64,000 nt of DNA from Verrucomicrobiales bacterium (lineage in GTDB: Bacteria > Verrucomicrobiota > Verrucomicrobiia > Verrucomicrobiales > DEV007), in the NCBI GenBank assembly GCA_029213265.1, contig JARGNG010000014.1:57442-121441 (forward strand). Direction: 5' to 3'. Position numbers and translations under genes: made by a program. The notes beneath the pieces were generated by a model. That model was not told the DNA's origin. It made no database searches and saw only the letters and a program-made list of their open reading frames with translations. Positions 8,749-16,899 of this stretch are shown here, one piece after another. The number at the start of each line of letters is the position of its first letter. The first letter of the stretch is position 1.

Positions 8749-9360
8749 CTATTTATGAGCCTGTTTTCTGTCGACGTCTACCCGGATTACCCCGCGCAAT
8801 TCTCCCAGCGAATACCCAGTCGCCTGATCTGAGGGATACAGATTTGCGAGGGTGGTTTTCAACTCCGGGGAAAAAGATTCCGGTTTGCCGTGGCAGTTCA
8901 GGCATACCTCCTGGATCATGAGAGGTCGATAGTAGCGGGCGACCTTCTCTTCCCAGATGATTTTGGATTCCGGTGGGGCTTCGGTGTTGTTCGCTGCCTG
9001 CTCCAGTTCGAGAAGGACGGCCCGGTCCGTTTCGTCCGGTGTGTTGGCCGGATTGCGGGGCTTCAGAGTCGTTCTCCTGATCTGGACTCCTTCGAACTGG
9101 TTTCCCGTTTCTGCCGTCGAAGGGAGCGCGACGAGTTGGCAGACTTGAATGGCCGCGACGGGGCCACCCGACTGCAGGGCGCTTTTTAACTTGCCGCCCA
9201 GTGATTTCATCAAGCTATCGGCAGCCGATGTTCCGATTTCCTGAACGGATTGCATCTCCTTCTCCCCGGGATCAATCGAGGAGGTGTTCGATCCCGTGCG
9301 ACCACAGGAGGTCGCGAGGAGAAGGAGCGCAAATGAGGCTGATAGAAAAAAGTAATTCAT
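8749..9360 (-). CDS. DUF3365-type c-haem lipoprotein
   Basis: 203 residues. The N-terminus has a lipoprotein signal with lipobox LLATSC, so Cys19 would be lipidated and the protein membrane-bound. A single haem c motif CLNCH sits at 153-157, preceded by YYRPLMIQEV, which is typical of DUF3365 (Tll0287-like) sensor or cytochrome domains. The conserved upstream VCQL (Cys74) is also present. The C-terminus, GYSLGELRGVIRVD, is the usual end of the domain. The gene overlaps the upstream His-rich protein gene by 4 bases (ATGA) and precedes the exported methyltransferase by 15 bases, so it is part of the same operon. A redox or small-ligand-binding role outside the cytoplasm is inferred. Confidence 0.85.
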   Translation of the reverse strand: MNYFFLSASFALLLLATSCGRTGSNTSSIDPGEKEMQSVQEIGTSAADSLMKSLGGKLKSALQSGGPVAAIQVCQLVALPSTAETGNQFEGVQIRRTTLKPRNPANTPDETDRAVLLELEQAANNTEAPPESKIIWEEKVARYYRPLMIQEVCLNCHGKPESFSPELKTTLANLYPSDQATGYSLGELRGVIRVDVDRKQAHK

Positions 9361-9863
9361 CGAGCGGCAGGATGGGTGGCATGCATTTCGGAGGATCCGT
9401 TTTTCACAAACTTACTGATGACGGAGGCATGGTTCCGGGCCGCGGCAATCGCCCCCGGAGTGGAACCGGTGACACTCACAGCAACTCCGTTTTTGATGTT
9501 CTGAATTTGCATTTCGAGATCACCGTAGTGTTCACGAAATTCGCGAAAAGCGGGATCCCACTGGCGAACTCCGAGTCCGGAGTTCAGGTGTGTTTTCATC
9601 TGCTTGACGTGTTTTTTTAGTTGGGAAACAACTGCTGGATCGCTGGAAGTGGTTTCCGCGGTGTAGCCTTTCGGAGTCAGTTTGACGGCGCGTGTAATTT
9701 TTTCGTGTTGGCCAAACAGGTCGTGGATTACAGATTTTGACTCCTCCGGCATTCCGCGATGGCCACCATGTCCTTTCCCGTGATGCCCTTCCTCCCCGGG
9801 ACCGCAGTGGGCAGGCATGGGGAGGGTGGCAAAGAGGAATATAGAAAGAAGTAAGATTCTCAT
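9357..9863 (-). CDS. Exported His-rich two-repeat protein of unknown function
   Basis: 168 residues from the ATG at 9863, preferred over a longer frame because AAGGAA lies just upstream and a signal peptide (1-20) follows immediately. The mature N-terminus is His/Gly-rich (HHGKGHGGH, residues about 27-35). Two similar ~40-residue units follow. Each has an NG/KG-containing strand, then a TSSDP or GSTPG turn, then a helix with a conserved His, ending in NSG or KNG. Conserved HxxHP-like residues close the C-terminus. This recalls a family of small periplasmic proteins found with cytochromes, but I cannot name it. It heads the operon that continues with the DUF3365 haem lipoprotein, suggesting metal or haem binding. 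Confidence 0.75.
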   Translation of the reverse strand: MRILLLSIFLFATLPMPAHCGPGEEGHHGKGHGGHRGMPEESKSVIHDLFGQHEKITRAVKLTPKGYTAETTSSDPAVVSQLKKHVKQMKTHLNSGLGVRQWDPAFREFREHYGDLEMQIQNIKNGVAVSVTGSTPGAIAAARNHASVISKFVKNGSSEMHATHPAAR

Positions 9864-9875
9864 TTCCTTATTATC

Positions 9876-9904
9876 TCTATATTCCCATCTAGTGATACAG
9901 TCAA
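9876..9904 (-). promoter_or_regulatory. Sigma70-like promoter for the 9863-1672 operon
   Basis: On the minus strand TTGACT (9904-9899) and TATAGA (9881-9876) are separated by exactly 17 bases. The likely start point leaves only a very short leader before the AAGGAA ribosome site and the ATG at 9863. Matches to consensus are 5/6 and 4/6. Confidence 0.5.
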
Positions 9905-10128
9905 GAGGTATCTCCTGTGTCGAACCCGAATGCGAAGTCATTCTTGAGTTGCTTGAATGAAGGTGTGTCCTGGAGTGCGGGGCACACGGGAAGATGGGGA
10001 CGTGCGAAAAGGCGTCGTAGAAAAAATACAGGAAGCTGCCTACAGAAGTCTTTTCACTCCTGCTGGAATGAGATAAGGAAACAGACGCGAATGCTACCTT
10101 TTCTGCCGTTCAAAATATCCAAACTCCC

Positions 10129-11451
10129 ATGAAGGTTCTTTTCCCGATTTTTCTTTTCGCCCTGCTCTCGCCACTCCAGGCGCAAAACCCGCCCTATGAC
10201 AAAGCTCCGCCGGTGGAGGCTCCCTATTTTCGCGTTCGCTACGAGGCCTCTTCCGAAATGGGTGAACTGATCTTTCCGGTGCAGTACACTGTCTGGATTC
10301 CTTCCGGAGTCGAAACACTGCGCGGCGTGGTTGTGCACCAGCATGGTTGTGGGGAGGGCTCCTGCAAGTCAGGACAGACGGGAGCCTTCGATTTGCACTG
10401 GCAGGCACTGGCCGAAAAGCACGGTTGCGCGCTTTTGGCCCCCTCCTACGAACAGCCGCAGGACGCCGACTGTCAGATGTGGTGCGATCCGCGAAACGGA
10501 TCCGGCGAAGCGTTTCAGAAAGGACTCGCTGAACTGGGTAAACTGTCAGGTCATCCCGAGCTCGCCACGGTTCCCTGGGCGCTGTGGGGACATAGCGGAG
10601 GTGGTCACTGGGTTGGCGGGATGACCTTGCTTCATCCTGAAAGAACGGTCGCTGTCTGGCATCGTTCCGGAGTCCCGCTGGTGGAGACGAATCCCGACCG
10701 CCCCTCTATCAAAACACACACCATTTCGGATGCCGCGCTCGGCGTGCCGATGATGTGCAATCCCGGTACCAAAGAAGGCGTCACCGTAAAAGACGGCCGC
10801 TTCGCCGGAGTGTGGCCTGCCAATGAAGCCTTTTTTGCGGCAGTGAGAGGGAAAGGCGGCCTTATCGGAATTGCGGTCGATCCCCTCACGGCCCACGAAT
10901 GCGGGAACCAGCGCTACCTCGCAATTCCCTGGCTCGATCACTGTCTTTCCGCACGATTGCCGGAACAGGCTGGCGATCCTCTGCGCCCCATGCCGACGGA
11001 GAGTGCCTGGCTTGCGACCGTTCTGGAAACCACCGCCGTTCCTGCTGCCGACTATACCGGAAATGCAAAGGAGGCGGTTTGGCTTCCGGACGGATCCCTT
11101 GCCAAAGCGTGGATGCACTACGTCACCGACACCGTCGTTCCTGACGAGACTCCGCCTCCGGCACCGGAGAAGCTTTCTGTAAAAGGAGATCAACTTTCCT
11201 GGGGGGCGAAAGCCGATCTCGAGAGTGGCATCGCTCACTTCGTAATCGAACGGGACGGAACAGAAATTGCAACGGTTCCGGAGAAGCCGAAGAATCCTTT
11301 TGGTCGCCTCATTTTCCAGGGACTGCAATACAGTGACACGCCCGCCGCTCCGCTGGTCGAGATGAAGTTCACGGATGCAACCGCAGAGGAAGGAAAGGAC
11401 TATCGTTACCGGGTCATTTCCGTGAATACCGTGGGATTGAAGTCCGAGTGA
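10129..11451 (+). CDS. Secreted alpha/beta hydrolase with C-terminal fibronectin III-like domain
   Basis: 440 residues with a signal peptide (1-19). The catalytic-looking nucleophile elbow is GHSGGG with Ser156; a candidate oxyanion region is [11 protein letters not shown] at 70-80. Residues from about 345 onward (starting [13 protein letters not shown] and ending [13 protein letters not shown]) read as a fibronectin type III-like domain, a frequent accessory in secreted carbohydrate-active enzymes. Several extra Cys residues (74, 79, 115, 119) may form disulfides. The gene is divergent from the DUF3365 operon across a 265-base spacer and convergent with the aldo/keto reductase (5-base gap). 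The spacer holds no convincing gene. Substrate unknown; an ester is likely. Confidence 0.8.
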   Translation: MKVLFPIFLFALLSPLQAQNPPYDKAPPVEAPYFRVRYEASSEMGELIFPVQYTVWIPSGVETLRGVVVHQHGCGEGSCKSGQTGAFDLHWQALAEKHGCALLAPSYEQPQDADCQMWCDPRNGSGEAFQKGLAELGKLSGHPELATVPWALWGHSGGGHWVGGMTLLHPERTVAVWHRSGVPLVETNPDRPSIKTHTISDAALGVPMMCNPGTKEGVTVKDGRFAGVWPANEAFFAAVRGKGGLIGIAVDPLTAHECGNQRYLAIPWLDHCLSARLPEQAGDPLRPMPTESAWLATVLETTAVPAADYTGNAKEAVWLPDGSLAKAWMHYVTDTVVPDETPPPAPEKLSVKGDQLSWGAKADLESGIAHFVIERDGTEIATVPEKPKNPFGRLIFQGLQYSDTPAAPLVEMKFTDATAEEGKDYRYRVISVNTVGLKSE

Positions 11452-11456
11452 GTGGC

Positions 11457-12326
11457 TCAAAGAAATTGATCCAATTCTGAAAACGCCCCGGCATTTTCCC
11501 ATTCCAGTGCGGTGAACGCCTGGTCCAGATGCGCAACGGTTCTTCCTCCGACGAGGACACAATCGATTTCAGGCTGATGAAGCACCCACGCGAGGGCGAG
11601 GTGGGCCTGGTCGCATCCGAAGCGTGACGCAACTTCCCCGAGGTGGGCCAGCCTCTTCCAGGCCTGCTCATGAAAATAGACATCCTGGTGTCCCGGGATT
11701 ACTTCGAAGCGTGAGCCGGACTCGACTCCGCGCTTGTGTTTGCCGGTCAGAAACCCTGCACCAAGCGGGCTGTAGGTAATTACATCGACGCTTTCTGATT
11801 GGTAGAATCGAAAATCGTCCTTATCGAGGTCGCGAACGGCGTAGTTGAAATTGTTCTGCAAAGCGGAAAAACGGGCAAACCCATTCTCGTCCTGACAAGA
11901 CAACACCTTCGAAAAGGCCACTCTGTCCACATTGCTGATTCCCAACTTTTTCACGACTTCTTTCTGAACCAACTCATCCAGCGCCGCGAGGCAGTCAGGG
12001 GAAGCCGCACTCGATTCCCAGCTGTGAAGATAGAGCAGATCAATGGTCGCGACTCCAAGCCGCTCGCGGCTTTGCTCCACATTCTCCGCAATCGATTTGG
12101 CTTCGAATGGAGGAAGAATCTTTGTCGCGACACAAATTTCACTCATGCCACGAGCACAAAGCCATTCGCCCAGGATGGTCTCCGACGCCCCGTCTCCATA
12201 GGCGGCGGCGGTGTCGAACATGGAAATGCCTCGATCTGCCGCCTCGTCGAGCAGGGCGAAGGAGGCGTCACGATCGATCTCTCTTCCAAATGTGACGCAG
12301 CCGAGTCCAATTTTGTTCGTGTTCAT
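11457..12326 (-). CDS. Aldo/keto reductase
   Basis: 289 residues from the ATG at 12326; a longer frame to 12425 adds a basic leader unlike the family. The aldo/keto reductase tetrad is intact: Asp38 in MFDTAAAYG, Tyr43, Lys69 in VATKI and His101 in YLHSWE. The TYSPLGAGFLTGK segment and the C-terminal LAWVLHQPEIDCVLVGGR phosphate-binding region are typical of NADPH-dependent members that reduce aldehydes or sugars. The size fits the small bacterial AKR group. It is divergent from the GNAT gene (127 bases between starts). The physiological substrate is not evident from context. Confidence 0.9.
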   Translation of the reverse strand: MNTNKIGLGCVTFGREIDRDASFALLDEAADRGISMFDTAAAYGDGASETILGEWLCARGMSEICVATKILPPFEAKSIAENVEQSRERLGVATIDLLYLHSWESSAASPDCLAALDELVQKEVVKKLGISNVDRVAFSKVLSCQDENGFARFSALQNNFNYAVRDLDKDDFRFYQSESVDVITYSPLGAGFLTGKHKRGVESGSRFEVIPGHQDVYFHEQAWKRLAHLGEVASRFGCDQAHLALAWVLHQPEIDCVLVGGRTVAHLDQAFTALEWENAGAFSELDQFL

Positions 12327-12453
12327 CGAGGTCGTTTCGGGAAAGTTTCCCAGGGAAGCAGGGTGTCTGCATTTCTGAAAGAGAAAAGAGACGCGTTCGC
12401 GAATCCTTGAGTGGCCTCTTGCCATTTTCCTGTTCGCCTCTCATGATTCGCAC

Positions 12454-12990
12454 ATGAGCCAATTTGCGATCCGCAAATATGAAGAATCAGATGCCGGGGA
12501 ATTTTTCGAGGCCATCGAAGAATCACGGGACCACATCAGCCACTGGATGAGTTGGCTCACTCCGGAATTTTCCCCTTCCGATGTTCACGAATGGATCGCC
12601 GAATGCAGACGTGATTTTGAAACCGGAATCAAATACGAGCACCTCATTGTGGATCGCGGGAACGGACAGATTGTCGGCGCCTGCGGACTCAACAGTTTCG
12701 GCCGCCTCGACAAGCTCTGCAATCTTGGTTACTGGGTGAGGGCCTCCCGCCTCGGGGAGGGCGCTGCGACGAGGGCTACCGAATTGCTGCGCGATCTCGC
12801 CTTCGAGGAACTCGACATAATTCGTATTGAAATCGTGATCGCGGTCGGAAATGAAGCGAGCCATCAGGTCGCCCGTCATGTCGGGGCGATTGATGAAGGA
12901 ATACAAAATGCGCGACTCCTTATCGGTGAAGTGGCTCACGACGCGCGAATGTATTCGATGATCAATCCGCGGGTCCGTCGGAGTGGGTGA
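12454..12990 (+). CDS. GNAT family N-acetyltransferase (RimJ/RimL-like)
   Basis: 178 residues, cytoplasmic, single GNAT domain. The order IVGACGLNSFG (strand 4), GYWVRASRLGEGAATRA (92-108, the acetyl-CoA pyrophosphate loop) and IRIEIVIAVGNEAS followed by a helix is the RimJ/RimL arrangement, and HISHWMSWL near residue 30 is the usual N-terminal signature. Such enzymes acetylate N-terminal amines of ribosomal proteins, or small molecules. It stands alone between a divergent aldo/keto reductase and a Tat oxidoreductase on the same strand, with 66 bases to the latter. Confidence 0.85.
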   Translation: MSQFAIRKYEESDAGEFFEAIEESRDHISHWMSWLTPEFSPSDVHEWIAECRRDFETGIKYEHLIVDRGNGQIVGACGLNSFGRLDKLCNLGYWVRASRLGEGAATRATELLRDLAFEELDIIRIEIVIAVGNEASHQVARHVGAIDEGIQNARLLIGEVAHDARMYSMINPRVRRSG

Positions 12991-13056
12991 TCACCCCCCG
13001 AAAACGCCCCCTCTGCGGGCTGGCCAGCATCGGTTTGCACCGGTATTGTCCGGAGT

Positions 13057-14433
13057 ATGACTGAATCGAAAGCTCCCATCCCCAACTCCCGCCGCAATTT
13101 TCTCAAGACTTCCGCCGCGCTCGGTGCCGGAGTTCTTGCCTCGAATGCGGCCACGGTTCGCGCGGCAACGAACAAGAACAGCAAGCTTCGTATTTTCCAG
13201 ATCGGAACCGGCGGTATTGGTGGAATGCAACGCAAGGGTTTGAAGGGGCATCCGATGGTCGAGTTCGCCGGTTTCTGCGACACCGATGAGACCATGTTCA
13301 GCCGGATCGAAGACTACCATGGGGATTACTGGACCGTGACGGACTATCGCGAGGCCTTCGCCAACAAGGTCGATGATTTCGACGCCGTCATCGTCGACGT
13401 GCCTGACTTTCACCACTGCCCGATGATGGTGACCGCCTTGAAACATGGCAAACACGTCTATGGCCAGAAGCCGCTCGTTCATCAGCTCGACGAGCTCCGG
13501 ATCATTCGCGAAGCGGTTGCGGCGCGCCCGAAACTGTTCACCCAGATGGGAAATCAGCGGGCCTGCACCACCGGTCGAATGCAGGCGGTGGAAATTCTGA
13601 AGTCGAATACACTCGGTCGCCCCGTCGAAGCACACATCTGGGTCGGAGGCATGAGCCGCGGAACTTATTTCGTCGATCCCTGGAGCCCTTACGGCGAAGC
13701 ACAGGAAAAGCCGGACACGATCCATTGGGACCTCTGGCATGGAGCTCTCACCGAAAAGCTTCCCTACAGCGAAGACCTCCACCCGCGACGCTGGCGTTCC
13801 TACTGGGAAACCGGAGGTGGCATGCTCGCTGATTGGGGCTGTCACGTGATCGACGTGCTCTACTTTGCCTATGACCTGGCTGCCCCGACTGCAGTGCAAA
13901 CCAATACGATCAAGCCTGCCGGTGTTTGCCACTCCGGCTACAACCAGTCTGTCGTCACGTATCCGGGCGGAGACAAGTTTGCGGGTGATACTTTCCCGCT
14001 TCACTTCAACGACAGTGGAATCAAGCCTTCCTTTGCTTCCCTTGGACTCCCTGAGCCCAAGACGATCAAGGGGACCTGCACGCTGATCGTCTGCGAAGAG
14101 GGGGCTCTTTTCGTGGAGCCGGGCGGCAAGATGGAAATTTATCGCAAAGGAAAGCTCGTCGAGAACGAGCCCATGCCGGAAGTTGGTCCCCGCGACCACT
14201 GGAAGGACTGGGCCGATTGTTGCCTCGGTGATGTGAAGCCGCTCTGGACTCAGTTTGACATTGGTTCACGAATCACCGAGCCAGCTCTCCTCGCGACCAA
14301 GGCCACCCGCTTTCCGGGCGCGGAGCTGAAATGGGATGCAGAAAACTATCGCTTCACCAATCACGAGGAAGCGAACAAGACGATTCTTTCCCGGACCTAC
14401 CGCGACGGTTTTGCTCCGCCTGAGATCGGATAG
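13057..14433 (+). CDS. Tat-exported Gfo/Idh/MocA family oxidoreductase
   Basis: 458 residues. A twin-arginine signal (NSRRNFLKTSAALGAG, RR at 12-13) precedes a Rossmann domain beginning IFQIGTGGIGG (50-56 holds the dinucleotide loop). The usual EKP catalytic segment appears as GQKPLVHQ, keeping the lysine. Tat export is consistent with folding around NAD(P) before translocation, as in glucose-fructose oxidoreductase-type enzymes, which are common in this phylum. Downstream parts contain MGNQRACTTGRMQ, WDLWHGAL and GGGMLADWGCHVIDVLYFAYDL, typical of the long planctomycete/verrucomicrobial subgroup. A sugar or inositol-like substrate is inferred. A strong hairpin follows the stop. Confidence 0.92.
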   Translation: MTESKAPIPNSRRNFLKTSAALGAGVLASNAATVRAATNKNSKLRIFQIGTGGIGGMQRKGLKGHPMVEFAGFCDTDETMFSRIEDYHGDYWTVTDYREAFANKVDDFDAVIVDVPDFHHCPMMVTALKHGKHVYGQKPLVHQLDELRIIREAVAARPKLFTQMGNQRACTTGRMQAVEILKSNTLGRPVEAHIWVGGMSRGTYFVDPWSPYGEAQEKPDTIHWDLWHGALTEKLPYSEDLHPRRWRSYWETGGGMLADWGCHVIDVLYFAYDLAAPTAVQTNTIKPAGVCHSGYNQSVVTYPGGDKFAGDTFPLHFNDSGIKPSFASLGLPEPKTIKGTCTLIVCEEGALFVEPGGKMEIYRKGKLVENEPMPEVGPRDHWKDWADCCLGDVKPLWTQFDIGSRITEPALLATKATRFPGAELKWDAENYRFTNHEEANKTILSRTYRDGFAPPEIG

Positions 14434-14446
14434 GCCCGCCCATTCA

Positions 14447-14484
14447 TTCCACCCTGTTGGGTCAAACGCTCAACAGGGTTGGAA
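14447..14484. terminator. Bidirectional hairpin between convergent genes
   Basis: TTCCA-CCCTGTTG (14447-14459) pairs with CAACAGGG-TTGGAA (14471-14484) with one bulged base and an 11-base loop. A run of four A/T-rich bases follows. It sits exactly between the convergent stops at 14433 and 14496, so a shared terminator is the simplest reading. Confidence 0.6.
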
Positions 14485-14495
14485 AACGGTTTGTC

Positions 14496-15368
14496 TCACT
14501 CCAACCAGCCTAACTCGACCAGAAACTCGTCGAGCTGCTTGAGTGTCTGAGGGAGTGCGGGCTCATTTCCCTCCGCCGGTTTGCGACCTGCGTTGAAAAA
14601 GCCGTGCCTTTCTCCTTCGTAGCCCTCGAGGACGCAATTCACTCCGGCCGCTTTCATTTTTTCCGCGAAAACTTCTGCGGTGGCATAGGGGACGGTGTCG
14701 TCCGCTTTCCCGTGAAAGATGATACAGGGCGGAGCTTTCGCGGAGACGTGGTGAGCCGGTGACAGGGCCTTCGGATCGACGCCCATGCGTTCCGTCAATT
14801 CTTCCGAACGATCTTCGAGCCAGGGCATTTTTCCGTCAATAGGTGCCAGCACGCAGGCAGGATTGAACAGGGCCAGTGCATTCGGCTTTGAGGCTGCGTC
14901 GTCCTCGATCACGCCGAGGCAGGCGGCAATGTGCCCACCAGCGCTTCCGCCCCCGGCGGCAAGGCGATTCGGATCCACTCCCAGTTCAGACGCGTGAGAT
15001 CGTACATACCGCATGGCGTCACGAGCGTCAGCGACACAGTCCTTTGCTTTGGTTCCGTGCCGCGAGGAAACCCGGTAGTCCGCGACGAAGGCAACCATGC
15101 CCCGCTTTGCGAGATATTCGGACTGGGAAATGAACTGACCGGGCGACCCTCCCTTCCAGCCTCCTCCGAAGAAGAAAATAATGGCCGGTCGCGAATCGGC
15201 GGCTTTCCCGTCATCGGGGGAAAACATCCACAGCTTCAACTTAGTTTCGCCAATTTCTTTGTAGACGATCTCTCTGGTTCCTTCGATCACCGGCGGGTAG
15301 TTTTTCTGCGCAAAACCGCTAAAGGTTCCGAGGAGAAAAATGGCAGCGAGGCTGGTGATGAATTTCAT
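14496..15368 (-). CDS. Secreted alpha/beta hydrolase (BD-FAE/esterase-lipase type)
   Basis: 290 residues from the ATG at 15368, where a signal peptide MKFITSLAAIFLLG begins; the longer frame to 15491 has no such feature. The oxyanion segment is FFFGGGWKGG (66-74) and the nucleophile elbow GGGSAGG has Ser142. A late HGKADDTVPY supplies the likely Asp, and GERHGFF the catalytic His. This set matches the prolyl-oligopeptidase-like esterases often annotated as acetylxylan or feruloyl esterases. The gene is monocistronic. A weak sigma70-like promoter (TTGTCC, 16 bases, TATTCT) lies just upstream. Confidence 0.88.
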   Translation of the reverse strand: MKFITSLAAIFLLGTFSGFAQKNYPPVIEGTREIVYKEIGETKLKLWMFSPDDGKAADSRPAIIFFFGGGWKGGSPGQFISQSEYLAKRGMVAFVADYRVSSRHGTKAKDCVADARDAMRYVRSHASELGVDPNRLAAGGGSAGGHIAACLGVIEDDAASKPNALALFNPACVLAPIDGKMPWLEDRSEELTERMGVDPKALSPAHHVSAKAPPCIIFHGKADDTVPYATAEVFAEKMKAAGVNCVLEGYEGERHGFFNAGRKPAEGNEPALPQTLKQLDEFLVELGWLE

Positions 15369-15423
15369 GGTTCCAGAATAGGCCGTCTCGAAGAACGGAC
15401 AAGGCCGCTCTCGCGTATTGACT

Positions 15424-15556
15424 TTCCGGTCTGTTTCGCCGAAAGAAGCTCTGCCAAACCGCAAGTGGTGGCTTTTTAGGAAGTCACCCAATGTGCTGAA
15501 ACCTCGTTCCAGGAATTACGGTGTTCTCCCGCCGCCGGGAGCGGGGTTTCTTTTTT
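15424..15556 (+). ncRNA. Candidate orphan small RNA ending in an intrinsic terminator
   Basis: Between two minus-strand genes there is a plus-strand intrinsic terminator with no plus-strand gene in front of it. GAAACCTC (15498-15505) pairs with GGGGTTTC (15543-15550, one G-U), enclosing a second stem CTCCCG/CGGGAG (15526-15531 and 15536-15541), and six T follow. Upstream, GCCAAACC-GCAA-GTGGTGGC-like complementarity suggests another hairpin. A TTGACT at 15418-15423 could be a -35 element, but its -10 is poor. The 5' end is therefore uncertain. No match to SRP, 6S, tmRNA or tRNA consensus was recognised. Confidence 0.35.
15498..15556 (+). terminator. Rho-independent terminator, plus strand
   Basis: An 8-bp closing stem (one wobble) with an internal 6-bp GC stem is followed directly by TTTTTTG. 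The minus-strand complement has its A-tract on the wrong side, so it cannot serve the minus-strand SEC-C gene that ends at 15559. Confidence 0.6.
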
Positions 15557-15558
15557 GT

Positions 15559-15996
15559 CTAGGACTTCCCGTCGAGGTACTTCCAGGCTCCCTTGTATTT
15601 TCTGAAGCGGGAAAGTTCATGAAGCTCGTAGGGCTCCTCTTCGAAGTAGTATTCGGCAACGAATTCGACTTTCCCAACCTTGTCGCCCTTTCCTCCCTTG
15701 GCGGTATCGAGGATGGTGAGATTGCTCCAGTTGACCTGGTGAATGGTGCGTTCCAGTTCTTTCTTCAGCGTTTTGGTGCGCGTGTCAGGGTGAGTCGTCT
15801 CGACAAGGTAATCAACAAGACGGAAGAAGTAGGCGCTGTATCGGGAGCGCATCAGTTGCTCGGCCGTTTCCGGTTTGGCCCGTCCGTAGTGAAACGGCAT
15901 GCAGCACACGGCGTATTCTTTCCAACTTTTGCAGGGACAGAGAGAAATCTCCCGTTCTCTCGGAATCCAATCATCAGGTATTTCTTCTTCACTCAT
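15559..15996 (-). CDS. YchJ-like SEC-C motif protein (UPF0225 type)
   Basis: 145 residues from the ATG at 15996; the longer frame to 16362 lies antisense inside truA and is ignored. The N-terminal zinc-binding SEC-C motif CPCKSWKEYAVCC is followed by PFHYGRAKPETAEQLMRSRYSAYF, the diagnostic YchJ middle segment. A small NTF2-like domain follows, with ETTHPDTR and VEFVAEYYF. The second Cys pair in most YchJ proteins lies near the C-terminus; here the C-terminus KYLDGKS lacks it, so only the N-terminal zinc site is evident. It is divergent from truA with 66 bases between starts. Function of the family is not established. Confidence 0.88.
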   Translation of the reverse strand: MSEEEIPDDWIPREREISLCPCKSWKEYAVCCMPFHYGRAKPETAEQLMRSRYSAYFFRLVDYLVETTHPDTRTKTLKKELERTIHQVNWSNLTILDTAKGGKGDKVGKVEFVAEYYFEEEPYELHELSRFRKYKGAWKYLDGKS

Positions 15997-16062
15997 CAAA
16001 AATCTGGGCAGAAGCACAAATCGTTGCGCATTCTGCTTTGGCAAGAGTATCCTTTTCACCCG

Positions 16063-16899
16063 ATGCCGACACGATATGCCATCATACTCGCCTACGACGG
16101 CACTGACTTCTGTGGATGGCAGCGACAGTTGGGAACGGGAAAGCATGCCAATCCGAAACCAAGTATAGAAGGAACCATTGCCGACGCGATTGATTCGTTG
16201 TGCGGAGAAACGATCAGCGTGGTCGCGAGCGGGCGCACTGATGCCGGCGTCCACGCGAGTGGCCAGGTAGCCCATTTCACCTTGTCGGACGCTTATCATG
16301 CGGAAGATCATTTTCTCGACGGACTCAACCGGCTTCTTCCCAACAGCGTCCGGATTCATCAACTCGTTCCCGTATCGGAAGCCTTCTCAGCGAGGGATGC
16401 CACGGAGAAGCAATACAGCTACTACTTTCAGCAAGGGCTGGCAAACCTTCCCCATCTGGAGCGATATTCGATGTGGAACCGGCATCCGCTTGAGGTTGAA
16501 TGGATGCAAGAGGCGACCCGTTGTCTCCTCGGTGAGCATGATTTTTCCGGATTTGGAAATTCCAGTGATGCGGTGACCAGCACCGTTCGGACGGTCCGTG
16601 AGGTCGAGGTTACGGAAGAGCCAATTCCTCTGCCCGGCAATTTTTGTCCCGAACGCCAATCCGTCATTCGGTTTCGAATTCGTGGAACCGGTTTCCTCAA
16701 ACAAATGGTTCGCAGCCTGGCCGGAACCCTCAAGCAAGTGGGAGAAGGCAGGCGCCCTCCCTGTGATATGGAAATGATCCTCCAAAGCTGCGATCACTCT
16801 CAAATCGGCCAAGTCGCTCCCGCAACTGGACTCTGGCTCGACCAGGTCTGGTATGAAACCGGGCCGGGAATCGATTCTCTCAATCAATTCGGAAGGTAG
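16063..16899 (+). CDS. truA: tRNA pseudouridine(38-40) synthase TruA
   Basis: 278 residues from the ATG at 16063; the frame is open much further upstream, but homology starts at TRYAIILAYDGTDFCGWQ. TruA isomerises uridines 38-40 in the anticodon arm of tRNAs. The catalytic Asp60 lies in ASGRTDAGVHA. Other hallmarks are FSARDATEKQYSYYF and FRIRGTGFLKQMVRSLAGTL in the C-terminal half, with LEVEWMQEATRCLLGEHDFSGF between. Size is normal. The 3' end overlaps the convergent conserved gene by 16 bases. Confidence 0.96.
   Translation: MPTRYAIILAYDGTDFCGWQRQLGTGKHANPKPSIEGTIADAIDSLCGETISVVASGRTDAGVHASGQVAHFTLSDAYHAEDHFLDGLNRLLPNSVRIHQLVPVSEAFSARDATEKQYSYYFQQGLANLPHLERYSMWNRHPLEVEWMQEATRCLLGEHDFSGFGNSSDAVTSTVRTVREVEVTEEPIPLPGNFCPERQSVIRFRIRGTGFLKQMVRSLAGTLKQVGEGRRPPCDMEMILQSCDHSQIGQVAPATGLWLDQVWYETGPGIDSLNQFGR

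Noticed and set aside
9917-10132. 71-codon plus-strand frame in the 9864-10128 spacer
   Set aside because: Basic, low-complexity product without ribosome site or family resemblance; overlaps the start of the next gene.
12991-14199. 402-codon minus-strand open frame
   Set aside because: Lies antisense to the Tat oxidoreductase gene, has no signal or family motif and is an artefact of high GC content.
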